Shown in pieces: positions 35,857-46,439 of a stretch of 64,000 nt of DNA (positions within the stretch are counted from its first letter, which is position 1; each line of letters begins with the position of its first letter). This DNA is from Mesotaenium endlicherianum (lineage: Eukaryota; Streptophyta; Zygnematophyceae; Zygnematales; Mesotaeniaceae): positions 155,765 through 219,764 of the forward strand of contig WELA01005155.1 of NCBI GenBank assembly GCA_009602735.1. The letters are read 5' to 3'. Under the pieces are notes generated by a model. The model made no database searches and was not told the origin of the DNA. It saw nothing but the letters and a program-made list of their open reading frames with translations. A program made the position numbers and the translations under genes.

Positions 35857-37045
35857 ACTGCACCGCCCAGTGCGTCTGCATCCCCCCACCCCCGCCTTCA
35901 CCTTCGCGTGAGACCTCCGCCCTAAACGAGCCCCCAGAAGAGTTCAGGAGACCATGAGACCCGCCCTGACCGAGAAAACACAAAGGACGCAAAGCGCTCA
36001 GCGAGCTGCCCTGCCTACCTTGCGCCCTTGCTCCCTTGCATGAACAGAGAGGGGGATGGGTCCCGGCAAGAGCACCCCGCGGCACCGTGCGTAGGCAACA
36101 GACCAGCCTTGCATGCGTGCGCGCGCGCATGCGTGTGCAGGTGCGCGTGCGCGTGCACGTGCAAGCTTTAAGGTAGCCGGCGGGATCCGGGAAGCCTACG
36201 ATGACGCCGTTGCACGCGTGCGTGCGTGTGAGGGCTTGAGCAGGAGGGAGGAGAGGGGGAGCCGTGAGCCGTCGAGCGACAGACCTGCGCCCTGATTTGC
36301 AGCGATGCCGCCTGGCCAATGGCGTGCATCCACCTGGCGATCTCCGGCGCGTCCTCGACGTCTGCAAAGAACAGGTAGCGCACCACGTCCGGACACCTGG
36401 CGCGCACGAGATGGAAGGGCGGAAAGAGATATGTCATACACACCCCGCATGCACATCTGAAGGTGCATGTGTTGGTATTTTACGGAGGAGGCGGCGCCAG
36501 CCCCTGATGTCTCTAGAAAGCTCACGGGAGGGAGGCTGGGGAGCTGAGCAGAATGTGAATGAGTGCTTAGAGTGCGGTCAGCTGTTGCTATGTGTGCCCA
36601 CGCTCACATTCACATGCACACGTGTGCTCATGTGTGTGTTCGTGCGTGTGCGTGCGCGTGTGCGTGTGTGTGTGTATGTGTGTGGGTGTGCGTATGAGTG
36701 TGTGTGTATGTGTGTGTGTGTGTGCGGCGTATGTAAGCAGCTCAAGGCCCTGTGTGCCCACGCATAGCAGTGTACACGTGCACCTACCTGGCCTCATGCA
36801 AAAAAAAGCGCATGCCAACTCAAGCGCACACAACTCTACTAAGCCACAGCACGTACACGCACAATGCACAAACGTTCCCAATTCTTGCGCGAAACCTCTG
36901 GGACTTGCCGAATGAATTCCCATGCAGCCCTGGGGGCAGGAACCAAAGGCAGACGCTGCAGAGGCGCCGAGGAAACGCTCCCGCAAGCAGCAAGCGATCA
37001 ATCTCCCTCGGAATCCACTTCACACCGCCAGCACAAAAAAAGTCT

Positions 37046-37138
<93 letters not shown>

Positions 37139-37989
37139 NAGCGTAGAACTATTTGCCGTTGCACACACAGACCATTAACGACACTCAATGCACCACCCGA
37201 GGAAGCAGAGGGTGCCACATCCACCCACTCAGAGCCGGGGAAGGTCCCAGCTAGGAGGACAAGAGAGAGCAACCAGAAGGGAGGAACTAGCAGCCAGAAG
37301 TTACCCGGCCAGACTTTTGCCCGCCCACCCCCTCTTCCTCCCTCTGACCGTACGCCCTACCCTGACCTGACTTTACACCCCCCCCCCCAAACCAGGTTCC
37401 CAAACTCTAGAACCGTACACCCCTGCCGCGGAGCCTTAGTGTGGTCCTGGCTGCCCACCCGTCTGCCCTCCCAAACCCACCTCCTTCTGACGCCTACTTC
37501 CGAGGTCAATCCCTGATGCACCTGTCTCTGCACCTGATGCTACATCCTCACCGCTGGCCTAGATCCGGGTTGCTGGCTGGACCCAAAACCCCTAATACTA
37601 ACCCTACCCTAACCCTAGCCCTGACCTTTCCCCCCCCTAACCCTAATACTAACCCTACACAAACCTAATTCTAATTGCGAGCGGTGCCACTGGAGGGACA
37701 AACGCACGCCATTGCAGGAGGAGGAGGTGCAGGACAGGAGCGTGCGGAGCACCTGGGCGCAACAGAGAGAGCAACCGAGGCAACAGAGAAAGCACCTGGC
37801 AGCCTCGGCAATGATCTTCTCCGCGCACGCCTTGTAGAACTCGCATGCGGCCCCCATGCCCACGCCCCTCGCCAGGCGAGACTTTACCTTTCCCGGCACA
37901 GGGAGGCGCGCAAACACGATCAGCGCGCGGAAGGCCTTGCTGGCGCCATCTGGCGCACCCATCACCGTGACTGCCCCCTGCTCCTCCAT
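33087..37989 (-). CDS. DUF2064 / TIGR04282-type GT-A-fold transferase, six exons
   Basis: Exons on the minus strand: 37989-37796, 36396-36285, 35449-35381, 34550-34470, 33898-33824, 33602-33087. All five introns are GT-AG and the phases fit, giving 348 codons from the first ATG to TGA. Family motifs appear in order: FARLPVPGKVKSRL (residues 26-39), FYKACAEKI (51-59), AEGDVGARM (103-111), GTDIPDL (130-136), GPAQDGGYYLLGL (156-168), GIAWST (178-183), LLDVDTADDL (210-219). These define the DUF2064 family, nucleotide-sugar-transferase-like proteins best known from bacteria, where some members neighbour radical-SAM/selenodomain genes; the substrate is unknown. The core (about 225 residues) has normal length. 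The last 120 residues are a lineage-specific tail: basic and serine-rich, then Gly/Pro/Leu-rich with a repeated PLG motif, then a charged helix. No targeting peptide is obvious. The exon junctions are my prediction; their match to the family makes it strong. Confidence 0.85.
34226..34450. repeat. Purine-rich GGAAGA-type tract
   Basis: A long run of imperfect GAGGAAGAG / GAGAGGAAG units inside intron 4 of the DUF2064 gene. Pyrimidine-rich on the coding strand. Confidence 0.55.
35094..35401 (-). repeat. Duplicated exon-3/intron-3 junction segment
   Basis: Segments 35094-35175 and 35319-35401 align along about 82 bp (ACACCGCACAGA at one end, CCCCGTCAGCAA at the other) at roughly three quarters identity by eye. 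The second includes the last 20 bases of exon 3 and its donor. The first lacks a GT at the matching place, so it is not a usable donor copy. Confidence 0.6.
35818..35856. repeat. CA dinucleotide microsatellite
   Basis: An uninterrupted CA run in intron 2. Shorter CA or TG runs occur near 33942, 35176 and 36614-36728. Confidence 0.8.
36614..36728. repeat. TG-rich microsatellite tract
   Basis: Interrupted GT/TGCG repeats in intron 1 of the DUF2064 gene. Confidence 0.65.
37047..37139. repeat. Poly-C tract ending in an undetermined base
   Basis: 92 consecutive C bases followed by a single n, inside intron 1. The exact length is unlikely to be reliable because the n marks a join. Confidence 0.75.
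37588..37675. repeat. Interstitial telomere-like CCCTAA repeats
   Basis: Degenerate CCCTAA, CCCTA and CCTAATA units in tandem, interrupted by a CCTTTCCCCCCC patch, inside intron 1. The unit is the six-base TTAGGG type, not the seven-base TTTAGGG type of most land plants. Confidence 0.6.
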
Positions 37990-40163
37990 CCTACGGCCCT
38001 CCACCTCCAGAGCTCCTCCTTCTTCCCTCTCTCCCTTCTTCTCTCCCCCTTTTTGCCTCCCTCCCTCACCAGGACGTGTTTGCTCTTACTCACTGCCTGT
38101 CGTGTGTCTGTCTGAGGCCCTGCTTACCTGCGTCTCAGCAGCACGTGGCCCGCTCGCCCAGCCCCTCTTTCGGTCAGTGTGAACGTTCCTGTCTGTGGGC
38201 CCCCCTGTTCCTCTGTACCTGTCACTCGTTTTTTAATGTCTCTCTTCCGTCTCCATCCGTCCCTCCCTCTGGACCCTTTGAAGCTGTCCCTGCAGGAGCC
38301 TCTAGCTCTCCCTGATCACCTCTATCCTTCTGAGATCTACCTTCAGCGTCCAGTCTGACACATTGTGTAGGAAGAAAACATCTACACTTTTACTGCCTGC
38401 AGCGAGCTAGGGCTCTTGGATCTCCCACGTGCCTGCTTCTGGCATGAGCATGACCAGGCTCCTCTCAGTATGCAGCCTGTGACTCGAGAGACGCCACTAC
38501 AGGTTATCAACTGAGTGGTTCCATGTGATGAGGTACTGATGGCCGGATCATGAGGCGAGAGATGTGGGAAGAGCTGAAATTCTAAGCCTGCATGCCAAGG
38601 TATAGTCCTCGCTTACTCTATCGCTGTGCGGTCTTGAGTTTTGAAAGATTCGTCCACATTCGAACTGGATGAGGCAACGAAGTTCAGCCTCGTAGACGGT
38701 GCACTTCCTTGAAATGCCTCACGTTGATTAAGAATATAAGACAGAAAGCCGCTGATAGACAGACGGTGCTGCTTGAAAAATGCACTAGGAATCATAATAA
38801 TGGCGTGTCCATCCACCAAAGGGCAGCAAGCAGCAGCAATGGGTAGTAAACGAGGTTAATCATACCCTTCCTTCAAGTCGTCATCTGCTGATAAATATTC
38901 TGCATGCCAGAGCTCATCAGAGTCGCGGGGCAGACTTTTACGTGGCTCCCACTGGCCATGAAAGCGAGAGCTGAGGACGTGAGAGTGCAGACTTGAGCCA
39001 ATCAAGCATGCTGAGAGCGACTTAAGCGTGTTGAGAGCAATTTAAGCGTGCTGGAAGCAACTTAAGCGTAACTGCTTATTGAATGATGTCCGTGATACAG
39101 AGGAAGAGCCACAGGCGCCAGAGATCTCTATACCTAGCCCCATGTGATGCTGACGGCCAGTGCAATTTTGGTCACCACATAGTGCATGGCCCTGTTCCAA
39201 GAGCTCATCAGGGGCAATCACGGCAGGCATTGCGGGTGTTGAAGTCACAACGCCTGCTGACTTATGGAATCTGTTCCCTACGCAGGAGTTGTTAGTGCTC
39301 GGGCATGTACTCCAGAACGCACGTGGCACAACATGCAAATTCTCATTCAATTTCTCAATTTCCAATGGTTCAATTATTTCATAATAAGCCCTGGCTTGCC
39401 ACATGCAAGAGGATAGCCACCGTGCCTTTAGCTACAGTACAAGACAGGCACAAGGCTCTCTGTGGGAGAGGGGGGAGAGGCACAGGGCACAAGAGCACAG
39501 GGGCACAGGGGCACAGGGCAAATGTAGGTAGCATGGTGGGATGCACAGCTGGACAACTGGTCAGCTCTAGCTCTTGCTCTCTTCACTGCAGGCTGTTCCT
39601 ATGTGAAGGCAAAAGAGCCCAAGCTCACCCAGCGGAGCTCCTGGGCCCTCCCTTTTTGGGTGTCAGCGTTGATATCAGAAGTAAATTTATGTGCTAAACA
39701 AGCATATTAGTTTTGTATTATGTGCAGACTCTAATGTAATCAAGGGTAGTAACCCTGGCAGGGCTCAGACCGGTTGCCGAACCTGGCAAGGTCTAGGATC
39801 GGAATCAGGTTCGGGCTCAGGGTCACACCAAGCCTGCCGGTATGGTGTCAGGCACGGGCTCAGCAAGGCCTCTCGGGATGGAGCCACCTGGCAGCCAGGG
39901 CCAGTCCTTGCTGGACGGCAACCCTGGCCCCCCTCAGGTGGGAGCTACACTGGCGGGGGTGAGCATCATTGCGCAGGCAAATCTGATGCGGAACCTGAAT
40001 CTGCCAAGTGTCAGAGCGAGAGTGGTCAACCTTCAGGTCCACGATCGCACGCATGCTTGCCACGCTGCAGACACAACACGACTGCCAATGGTGCCCCCTC
40101 CTCCCCTCCCCGCTTCTCCCCTTCCCTCTTCCCCCTCCCCCCTCCCCCCCTTCCCCTGCCTGC
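37990..40163. other. Region upstream of the DUF2064 gene
   Basis: Pyrimidine-rich to about 38330, then mixed sequence. The promoter of the minus-strand gene should be here, but no clear TATA box is seen. No exon is supportable. Short tandem GCACAGGGGCACAGGG units lie near 39477-39522. Confidence 0.4.
39004..39063. repeat. Three tandem 20-bp units
   Basis: AAGCATGCTGAGAGCGACTT and two variants (each starting AAGCGTG and ending TTT or CTT) in exact 20-bp register, with a fourth start AAGCGTAACTG. Confidence 0.7.
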
Positions 40164-40654
40164 NNNNNNNNNNNNNNNNNNNNNNNNNNNNNNNNNNNNN
40201 NNNNNNNNNNNNNNNNNNNNNNNNNNNNNNNNNNNNNNNNNNNNNNNNNNNNNNNNNNNNNNNNNNNNNNNNNNNNNNNNNNNNNNNNNNNNNNNNNNNN
40301 NNNNNNNNNNNNNNNNNNNNNNNNNNNNNNNNNNNNNNNNNNNNNNNNNNNNNNNNNNNNNNNNNNNNNNNNNNNNNNNNNNNNNNNNNNNNNNNNNNNN
40401 NNNNNNNNNNNNNNNNNNNNNNNNNNNNNNNNNNNNNNNNNNNNNNNNNNNNNNNNNNNNNNNNNNNNNNNNNNNNNNNNNNNNNNNNNNNNNNNNNNNN
40501 NNNNNNNNNNNNNNNNNNNNNNNNNNNNNNNNNNNNNNNNNNNNNNNNNNNNNNNNNNNNNNNNNNNNNNNNNNNNNNNNNNNNNNNNNNNNNNNNNNNN
40601 NNNNNNNNNNNNNNNNNNNNNNNNNNNNNNNNNNNNNNNNNNNNNNNNNNNNNN
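40164..40654. other. Assembly gap
   Basis: 491 undetermined bases, flanked on both sides by C/T-rich low-complexity sequence (CCCTCCCC-type), which probably caused the gap. Confidence 0.99.
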
Positions 40655-42729
40655 TGCCCCCTCTCCTCCTCCCCTCCCCTCCCCTCGCCTCCCTCTTCTC
40701 GCCCTTACTTGGGACTGCGGTTGTGCACGATCGCCGCCGGAGGGGTGCTGTGCCATGGCTTCTCTCTCTGCTACTACTGCCGCTGCTGACATTGCTGCAG
40801 CTGCTGCTTCTGCTGCTTGTACGCGTGTTGCTGCGACCGTTCACAATTTTGCTATTGCTGCTGCTGGTGAGGGTAGTATTAATGCTACTGCAATAGCTCA
40901 GGGGCATTCTTTCATCATAAGAGAGAGAGATGAGGAGGAAGAGGAGAGAGAATCTGGGAAGTGTCCCCTCAAGTCTGTCCTGAGGATTTGGTTCAGCCGT
41001 TCATTTGACGTCATTGGAGCCTCTATGGCAATCCCCCCTGGCAATGTTTCTGGTGAGTCTGTCTGCGATGGAGACTATGTAGACACACATTAGTGCAAAC
41101 GGGTGCATGGGCGTGCCTGTCTTTGTGTCTCCCTGCGTACGCGTGCGCGTGCGTAACCGTCGTGTGTGCACGAGTGCGGGTGTGCGTACCTCTCTCATTC
41201 TGTGTATGTTTCCATCCATGCGTGTGTGAGTCTTCTTTCCGTGTGTTTGCTGTGTATGTTCTCTGCTGTGTGCTGTCTTTATGTGTGTGTTTGTGTGTGT
41301 GTCTTGTCTCACGCTTCGGTCACTAACGGCCCTCCCCCCGTTGCGCCGAGCAGCGCCAGGTGGAGGCCACCAATCAGGCAAAAGACACGGTGACCAGGTC
41401 ATAAGCAACGCCCGCCACTCCTACAGCGTTGGCGGGCGGCAGGCGCCGGCCAATCAGGGGCCTCCTGTCGACCGGCCACAGGTGGCGTGGCTGGCGGAGC
41501 AGGAGAAGCTCCTGCTGGCGGCGGTCCTGTCTGGGGAAGGTAGCATCTGGTGGCTGCCAGCCGCCTCACCCGCGTCATCTGGGGCTCGTCTCTCCTCCCA
41601 ATTGTCAGCTGGCACACGCCCCTGTTGTCAAACGTGGCAAAATTCTTCACCTTCTTACCTCGATAAAAACTCTTCTCTCTATAAAAGCATCGCCCATTGT
41701 TGAACGCAAGGGAATTCCGCTCAGAAATGTGAGTTGTCCGCGTGCGCAGTAGGAAGCGTCTGATCTCTCCCCGTGTGAATGTAAGCCTACCTCCTGTCCC
41801 CCCCTCTTCACCCCCCCGTCTTATCCTTGTCCTCCACAAAAGCTGCTGGATGTCCTATGTTGAGGTATCCTTTCTCGGCTGCAGGAGGAAGTAGACCACC
41901 TCACATCTCTCTCTTGTAGACAAGGAGGGGGCAGAAGAGTAGGGCACAGATGTGTGTGTGTGTTTTCCTCTAGCTGAGCAAAGACGCCCTCGGGAGGCGA
42001 CATCACACAAACACTTGGGGAGAGAAATGGGGGTAGAGGAGAAGGAGGAAGAGCAACACACGTCCCAGATTGACGACCATACATCGTGGACCTCCTGACT
42101 GAGAGGCTTTGCACGCAAAGGTTGCGTGTGCCTTCAGCTGTCGGCATTCTCCATCCCATGAATGATTGAGTTTAGAGACTCACTTTGTGCCTTAGGCATA
42201 GGCGCCGTGTCAACTAGTGCCACCTCGCACCCACACGTGCCTTTCATGACTGCCATATGCCTCTTTGTATGTGATGATGAGGCGCAAGGTAGTCAGTCAA
42301 TTCGTCCTTCAAGCTCACTTCCCACGGGGAGGCTCCTACCTGGAAGTGAGTAGTCCTGCTGAAATATATTGAGACGTATGCCACCATGAGATTGTATAGT
42401 CAAATAATCTTTTTGTAGAAGGTCTTGAAGAATAGTTAAAACACCTCTCGTTAGAAGTCTAATTGGAAATGAAGCAAAATGTTCCTCACTCTGAAGTTCT
42501 GTTGCCGCCCTCATTGCTTGAATATTTGAGTTCAATGAGGTATGCGTCATTAATATTTAAAGATGCACACCACAAGTCATGAATATATGGACATGCGTCA
42601 TCAAATCTAATGGGTAATTAATAAAGACAGAGACCTTGTCTACTAAGCTTCCCTTTTCGCCAACGTGTATTGGAATTTGCAATATTTAATGTCATTCTTG
42701 ACCTGAATATCTCAAATTGTATTTTTCAA
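40655..42729. other. GC-rich then AT-rich sequence without a confident gene
   Basis: A CTG/GCT-type trinucleotide run spans about 40765-40870. A plus-strand stretch near 41400-41540 is coding-like (RPQVAWLAEQEKLLL, followed by GGGGAAG and GTAGCA, a possible donor), but no partner exon or known domain supports it. From about 42000 the sequence turns AT-rich. Confidence 0.35.
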
Positions 42730-43340
42730 TGGGGTTTTGGTGGCACAATGGTCGCGTTGTGGTCCCAGAAGGCCAAGTAAGACATGTGCTACTACGAGAA
42801 GCGCATGTTTCCTTACTTGGGTCATCATGGTGTTACCAAGATCACTTAATTGTTGCACAAAGGGTGCACGTGACAATCTCTCAAGGTTGACGATATCGAG
42901 AATATCATTGACTGTGCAACTGAAAGCCGGACAATGCGTTACCAGTTGGAAAGTTGCATCCATTAGAGCTCGTGGATGGCCCGTGGCATAGTATAAGCGT
43001 CAATTCAACTGTGAATTGGCCTACCATAACGAGGGGTCATGATGGTGTCTTAACGATAGTTGAACATTCACCAACCGGTGCACTTTGTGCCAACCAAGCT
43101 GGCACTTGAAACCGAAGAGACTGTCCAAGTTATATGGGAAATCATCATTGAACACGATGGCAAATTTGCGACCCACTTCTGGCATGAAGTGGTACACGTC
43201 TTAAGATGTTCACGAGCTTTTGTTTGCAGACGGATGGCCAAACTCAGCGCCTGAATCGTGTTTTGCAGCAGTTCCTACGGCGTTATGTAAATCCCGGTCA
43301 GGACAATGGGATACCATTCTCTCAATTGCAAAGTTTGTAA
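42730..43340 (+). pseudogene. Relic of a different Ty3/gypsy pol (integrase part)
   Basis: Worn integrase signatures on the plus strand: a zinc-binding-like stretch near 42790-42920, HFVPTKLALETEETV near 43080-43120, and QTDGQTQRLNRVLQQ near 43229-43275. It is not close to C, D or G at these motifs, so another lineage. Heavily broken, no ends found. Confidence 0.6.
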
Positions 43341-44556
43341 TTAATGATGCTCATGAGGTAAGTAGCAAACTTCGTTTATGCTTAACAATGGATGCATCCA
43401 CACACCCCCCTCTCTCATTTACTTCACGATGCGGAGGTAGGGGTGCCAACCATGAGACTTTCAAGCGCACGCCAATTTGTCCATCCTCTCCGAGAGATGC
43501 ACAAACACGCAAAGTTGGCTTTAGCAAGCGCGTGCGATAGACAAATAAACCATCCGCCGTATGACCCCCACCCTTCAGTAAGCTCCTAAATTGGCAGCTT
43601 CCGCTTAGTCACTTATCACTTCTTGACAACCAAATAAATTATTCTTGAGCGAACAAAATTGGCGCCCAACTTGGCGTAGCAATTTAAATGCAGTTCATAG
43701 TTACTAAAAATCACGCTAGTAACATTGCAAGATAAGCTAAGCTTCCAAAGTTCAGTAAGACGTCTTCGTGGTCATCTCCAAAATTTTCATGTGATACAAA
43801 AAGTCTTCAATATTGTAAATACTGCAGATCAAAGCTTCAATTTTTGTTGCTAGCTGACTACTCGAGCATCTTACTGTGTGTGTTAAGCTTTCTCACGTCT
43901 ATATTCAACACTTCCAGATGTTGCATTCAAAAGTGCGTCCGCTGGCGTGGTCGTAATGGCGCGGCAATTCCCATTCCATCACTAGCAAACGTACGTGTAG
44001 ATAGTGCGGTGAAATTGTTCTCCATATGGGAATTCGTATGAGGATTTTGGTTTAAAAATATTTCAAGCTAAAATATTTAAAGCTATTTCTATGATGAACT
44101 TGTTAAATTATAGTGACGAGGAGGCATTAAGAATCAAAAAGTGTATAGTAAGTAATCATGAGAACAGCAAGAACAATCTAAAAGTTCAAATCAACCGCCA
44201 ACTTAACAAAGTTGAAGTGATTAATTTATAATTGCTAAATATTAAACAGATAGTATGAAGAAATAGTTATTGTTTTTGCACTTGATACTAATTATTCCAC
44301 ACAATAAGTTTGCGGTGAAGTCGTCATTGAAGAAGTTAAGATATTTGACGACTTTTGAACACTTTCAGATTTTGTTCCAGAATCAAACGCGACTAAACTT
44401 CTACAACCACACGCATTGACATGACAAACTTGTGAAGTTACTACAGTTGACCACATAAAAAACAATAAATTACCCAAAAATGTAGAAGAGACAGCGAAGG
44501 TTTGTCAACATCTTCTTTCCTCACATTGCCATCGGTTGTCGTAGTTGGTCCCTGTG
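43341..44556. other. AT-rich sequence left of element D
   Basis: No coding content. TTGGCGCCCAACTTGG at about 43655-43670 resembles a retroelement primer site of a type different from the initiator-Met sites in this window, and AATAAA lies just before it. It may mark another old LTR edge, but no LTR pair is seen. Confidence 0.3.
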
Positions 44557-45298
44557 TGTAAGGTCAAAGGTCTATAAAGTGCCATTTTGAGTTTCATGAA
44601 AGTATGTTTTGATTGTACAGTAGTGTAGAATGCATTTTTGTGATCATTTTGATATATTGGTCGAGTATTAAAAGAGTTATGGATTTCCAAAGTTTAATTA
44701 GTTTTGAGGTCGGTTGACGACTGTCCTTAATTCGCGGTGAGCGCGACCGTCGGATTGACCGACAGCGTCGAGCGATCTGGGCCGTTAGAGTGAATTTGAA
44801 CCTTCACGTAAGTTCGGCTGACGCGGAGTGCCGACTAGGTCGATTTACCTAGAAGTTTCGGATTAGCCTAGCGCGTCTAAGTTAGTATATTCTAGATATT
44901 TCGATGCATGCATGTGGACGTCAAATTGACCCGACACGTCAGATGAGACTGATCTGGCTTTCTCACGAATATTTTGGAGGGGACGATTTGACAAACACTT
45001 AGGAAATTCCGTTGCTAAGCGGCCCTCCCGCCTAGGGGCGAGCGGCCGTCGTAAAAAACTATAAATAGACATAACTACTTCATTTCTTATCAGTTTTCAC
45101 TTCTATATATTTCTACGGGTTTGTAATGACAAGGCCTTTCATCCTACATCATTTGTGAGCAGTTTCTTTCTACTCAAAATGTTGAGTATTTTTCCTAAGC
45201 TTTGTTAGTGATATGCCGCTGCACTCTCTAGTATGATTGCAACTAGTTCCTTTCCTCGTGAGTTACTACGCTTCCACTAGGACACTTTGCCCCTTTCA
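44557..45298 (+). repeat. Element D 5' LTR
   Basis: 742 bp, TGTAAGGTCAAAGG to CCCCTTTCA, with TATAAATAGAC near 45061. It is followed by the primer site TGGTATCGGAGC at 45301-45312. Confidence 0.88.
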
Positions 45299-45335
45299 TC
45301 TGGTATCGGAGCTGGGCTAGTTTGCATATTATATT

Positions 45336-46345
45336 ATGGAGTCGCAGTCGGCAACTGGAGGAGGCAAACATGTCGAGCATGTTGAGCGCGCGGAGCAGCA
45401 GGCAACACCAACAATGACCAAAGAGCAACAAGAAATGCAGGCGATGCTAAGGCAAATGGCGAATGCAATTGGAGGAGAAGTCTACGCCCAATTTCAACAA
45501 TATGCGCGCGGAGGTGGAGAGAATGGTGCGAATTGTTGTTGGGAATGCCGCTTCGACGAGTTCGGCACCTGCACCCGTTGTACCACCAATTCATATTAAC
45601 CCAGTGGTGCAGCCAATTATTCCACCTGCATCAGGAGTGCGTGCGCCTAAGCCTGAAGTTTATACTGGAGAGCGTGGATCGCCGCCTGTTCCTCAATGGA
45701 TTTTTGGAGTGAAGAAGTTCATGGAGTATTCTGCGCTCACGCCCGACAGGCAAGTCGCCTTTGTCATAACTTTGCTGCAGAAGAGTGCTAGAGCTTGGTA
45801 TGAACGAGAAGAGCAGCTGTCTGGAGTCCCTGCTACTGTTGATCAACTATTTGAAGGCTTGAGGAGGCAGTTTCAACCTATTGCACCCGAGGCTACCGCT
45901 CGAGATCTATTGGTGCGCCTTCGTCAACGAGCAAGCGTTCAAGAGTATGTATCGCGCTTCAACGAGCTGGTGCTTCAATGTCCATCCATGCACGAGTCGG
46001 AGATGATGGACAAGTTCAAGAGGGGACTCAAGCCAACTGTGGCCAAGGAAGTGGCGCTCAAGGACCCTACCAGTCTTGGAGAAATGATGGCATTGGCAAC
46101 AAGGGTCGACGCTGTGGAGTATAGTCAAAGGCAGTGGGGCAGCCACAATTTTGGAGGATATCGACACTTTGGATCTCAAGCGCCAATCACGAGTGGACAA
46201 GGCCCAGTACCCATGGAGTTGGGACTTGTGCAGTATCAGCGCAGGTAGCAGAATTTCAAGCCGAGAGGACCCTGCTATAGTTGCGGCAAGCTTGGACATC
46301 TGGCTCGAGACTTTCATGTGAAGGCGAAGCAACCTCAACAGCAAG
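45336..46345 (+). pseudogene. Element D gag
   Basis: Starts MESQSATGGGKHVEH. The capsid-like region and the TVAKEVALKDPTSLGEM segment match C closely. The knuckle region near 46270-46320 is worn. Broken a few times. Confidence 0.75.
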
Positions 46346-46439
46346 AAAAAGGAGGACGCCAGTAAGTCGTTCTGGGGTGTCTACTGGCGCGAAGACGAGA
46401 ACTCACAAGGAGATTCTCCCCAGGAGCCTGCCGAGAGGC

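Noticed and set aside
36752-37516. Polyproline or polyglycine proteins around 37047-37139
   Set aside because: Pure translation of the poly-C tract and of the sequence joined across an n.
40755-40870. Alanine-rich protein from GCT repeats
   Set aside because: A trinucleotide run with no supporting exon or domain.
39691-41093. Long open frames crossing 40164-40654
   Set aside because: They run through undetermined bases, so the open frame has no meaning.
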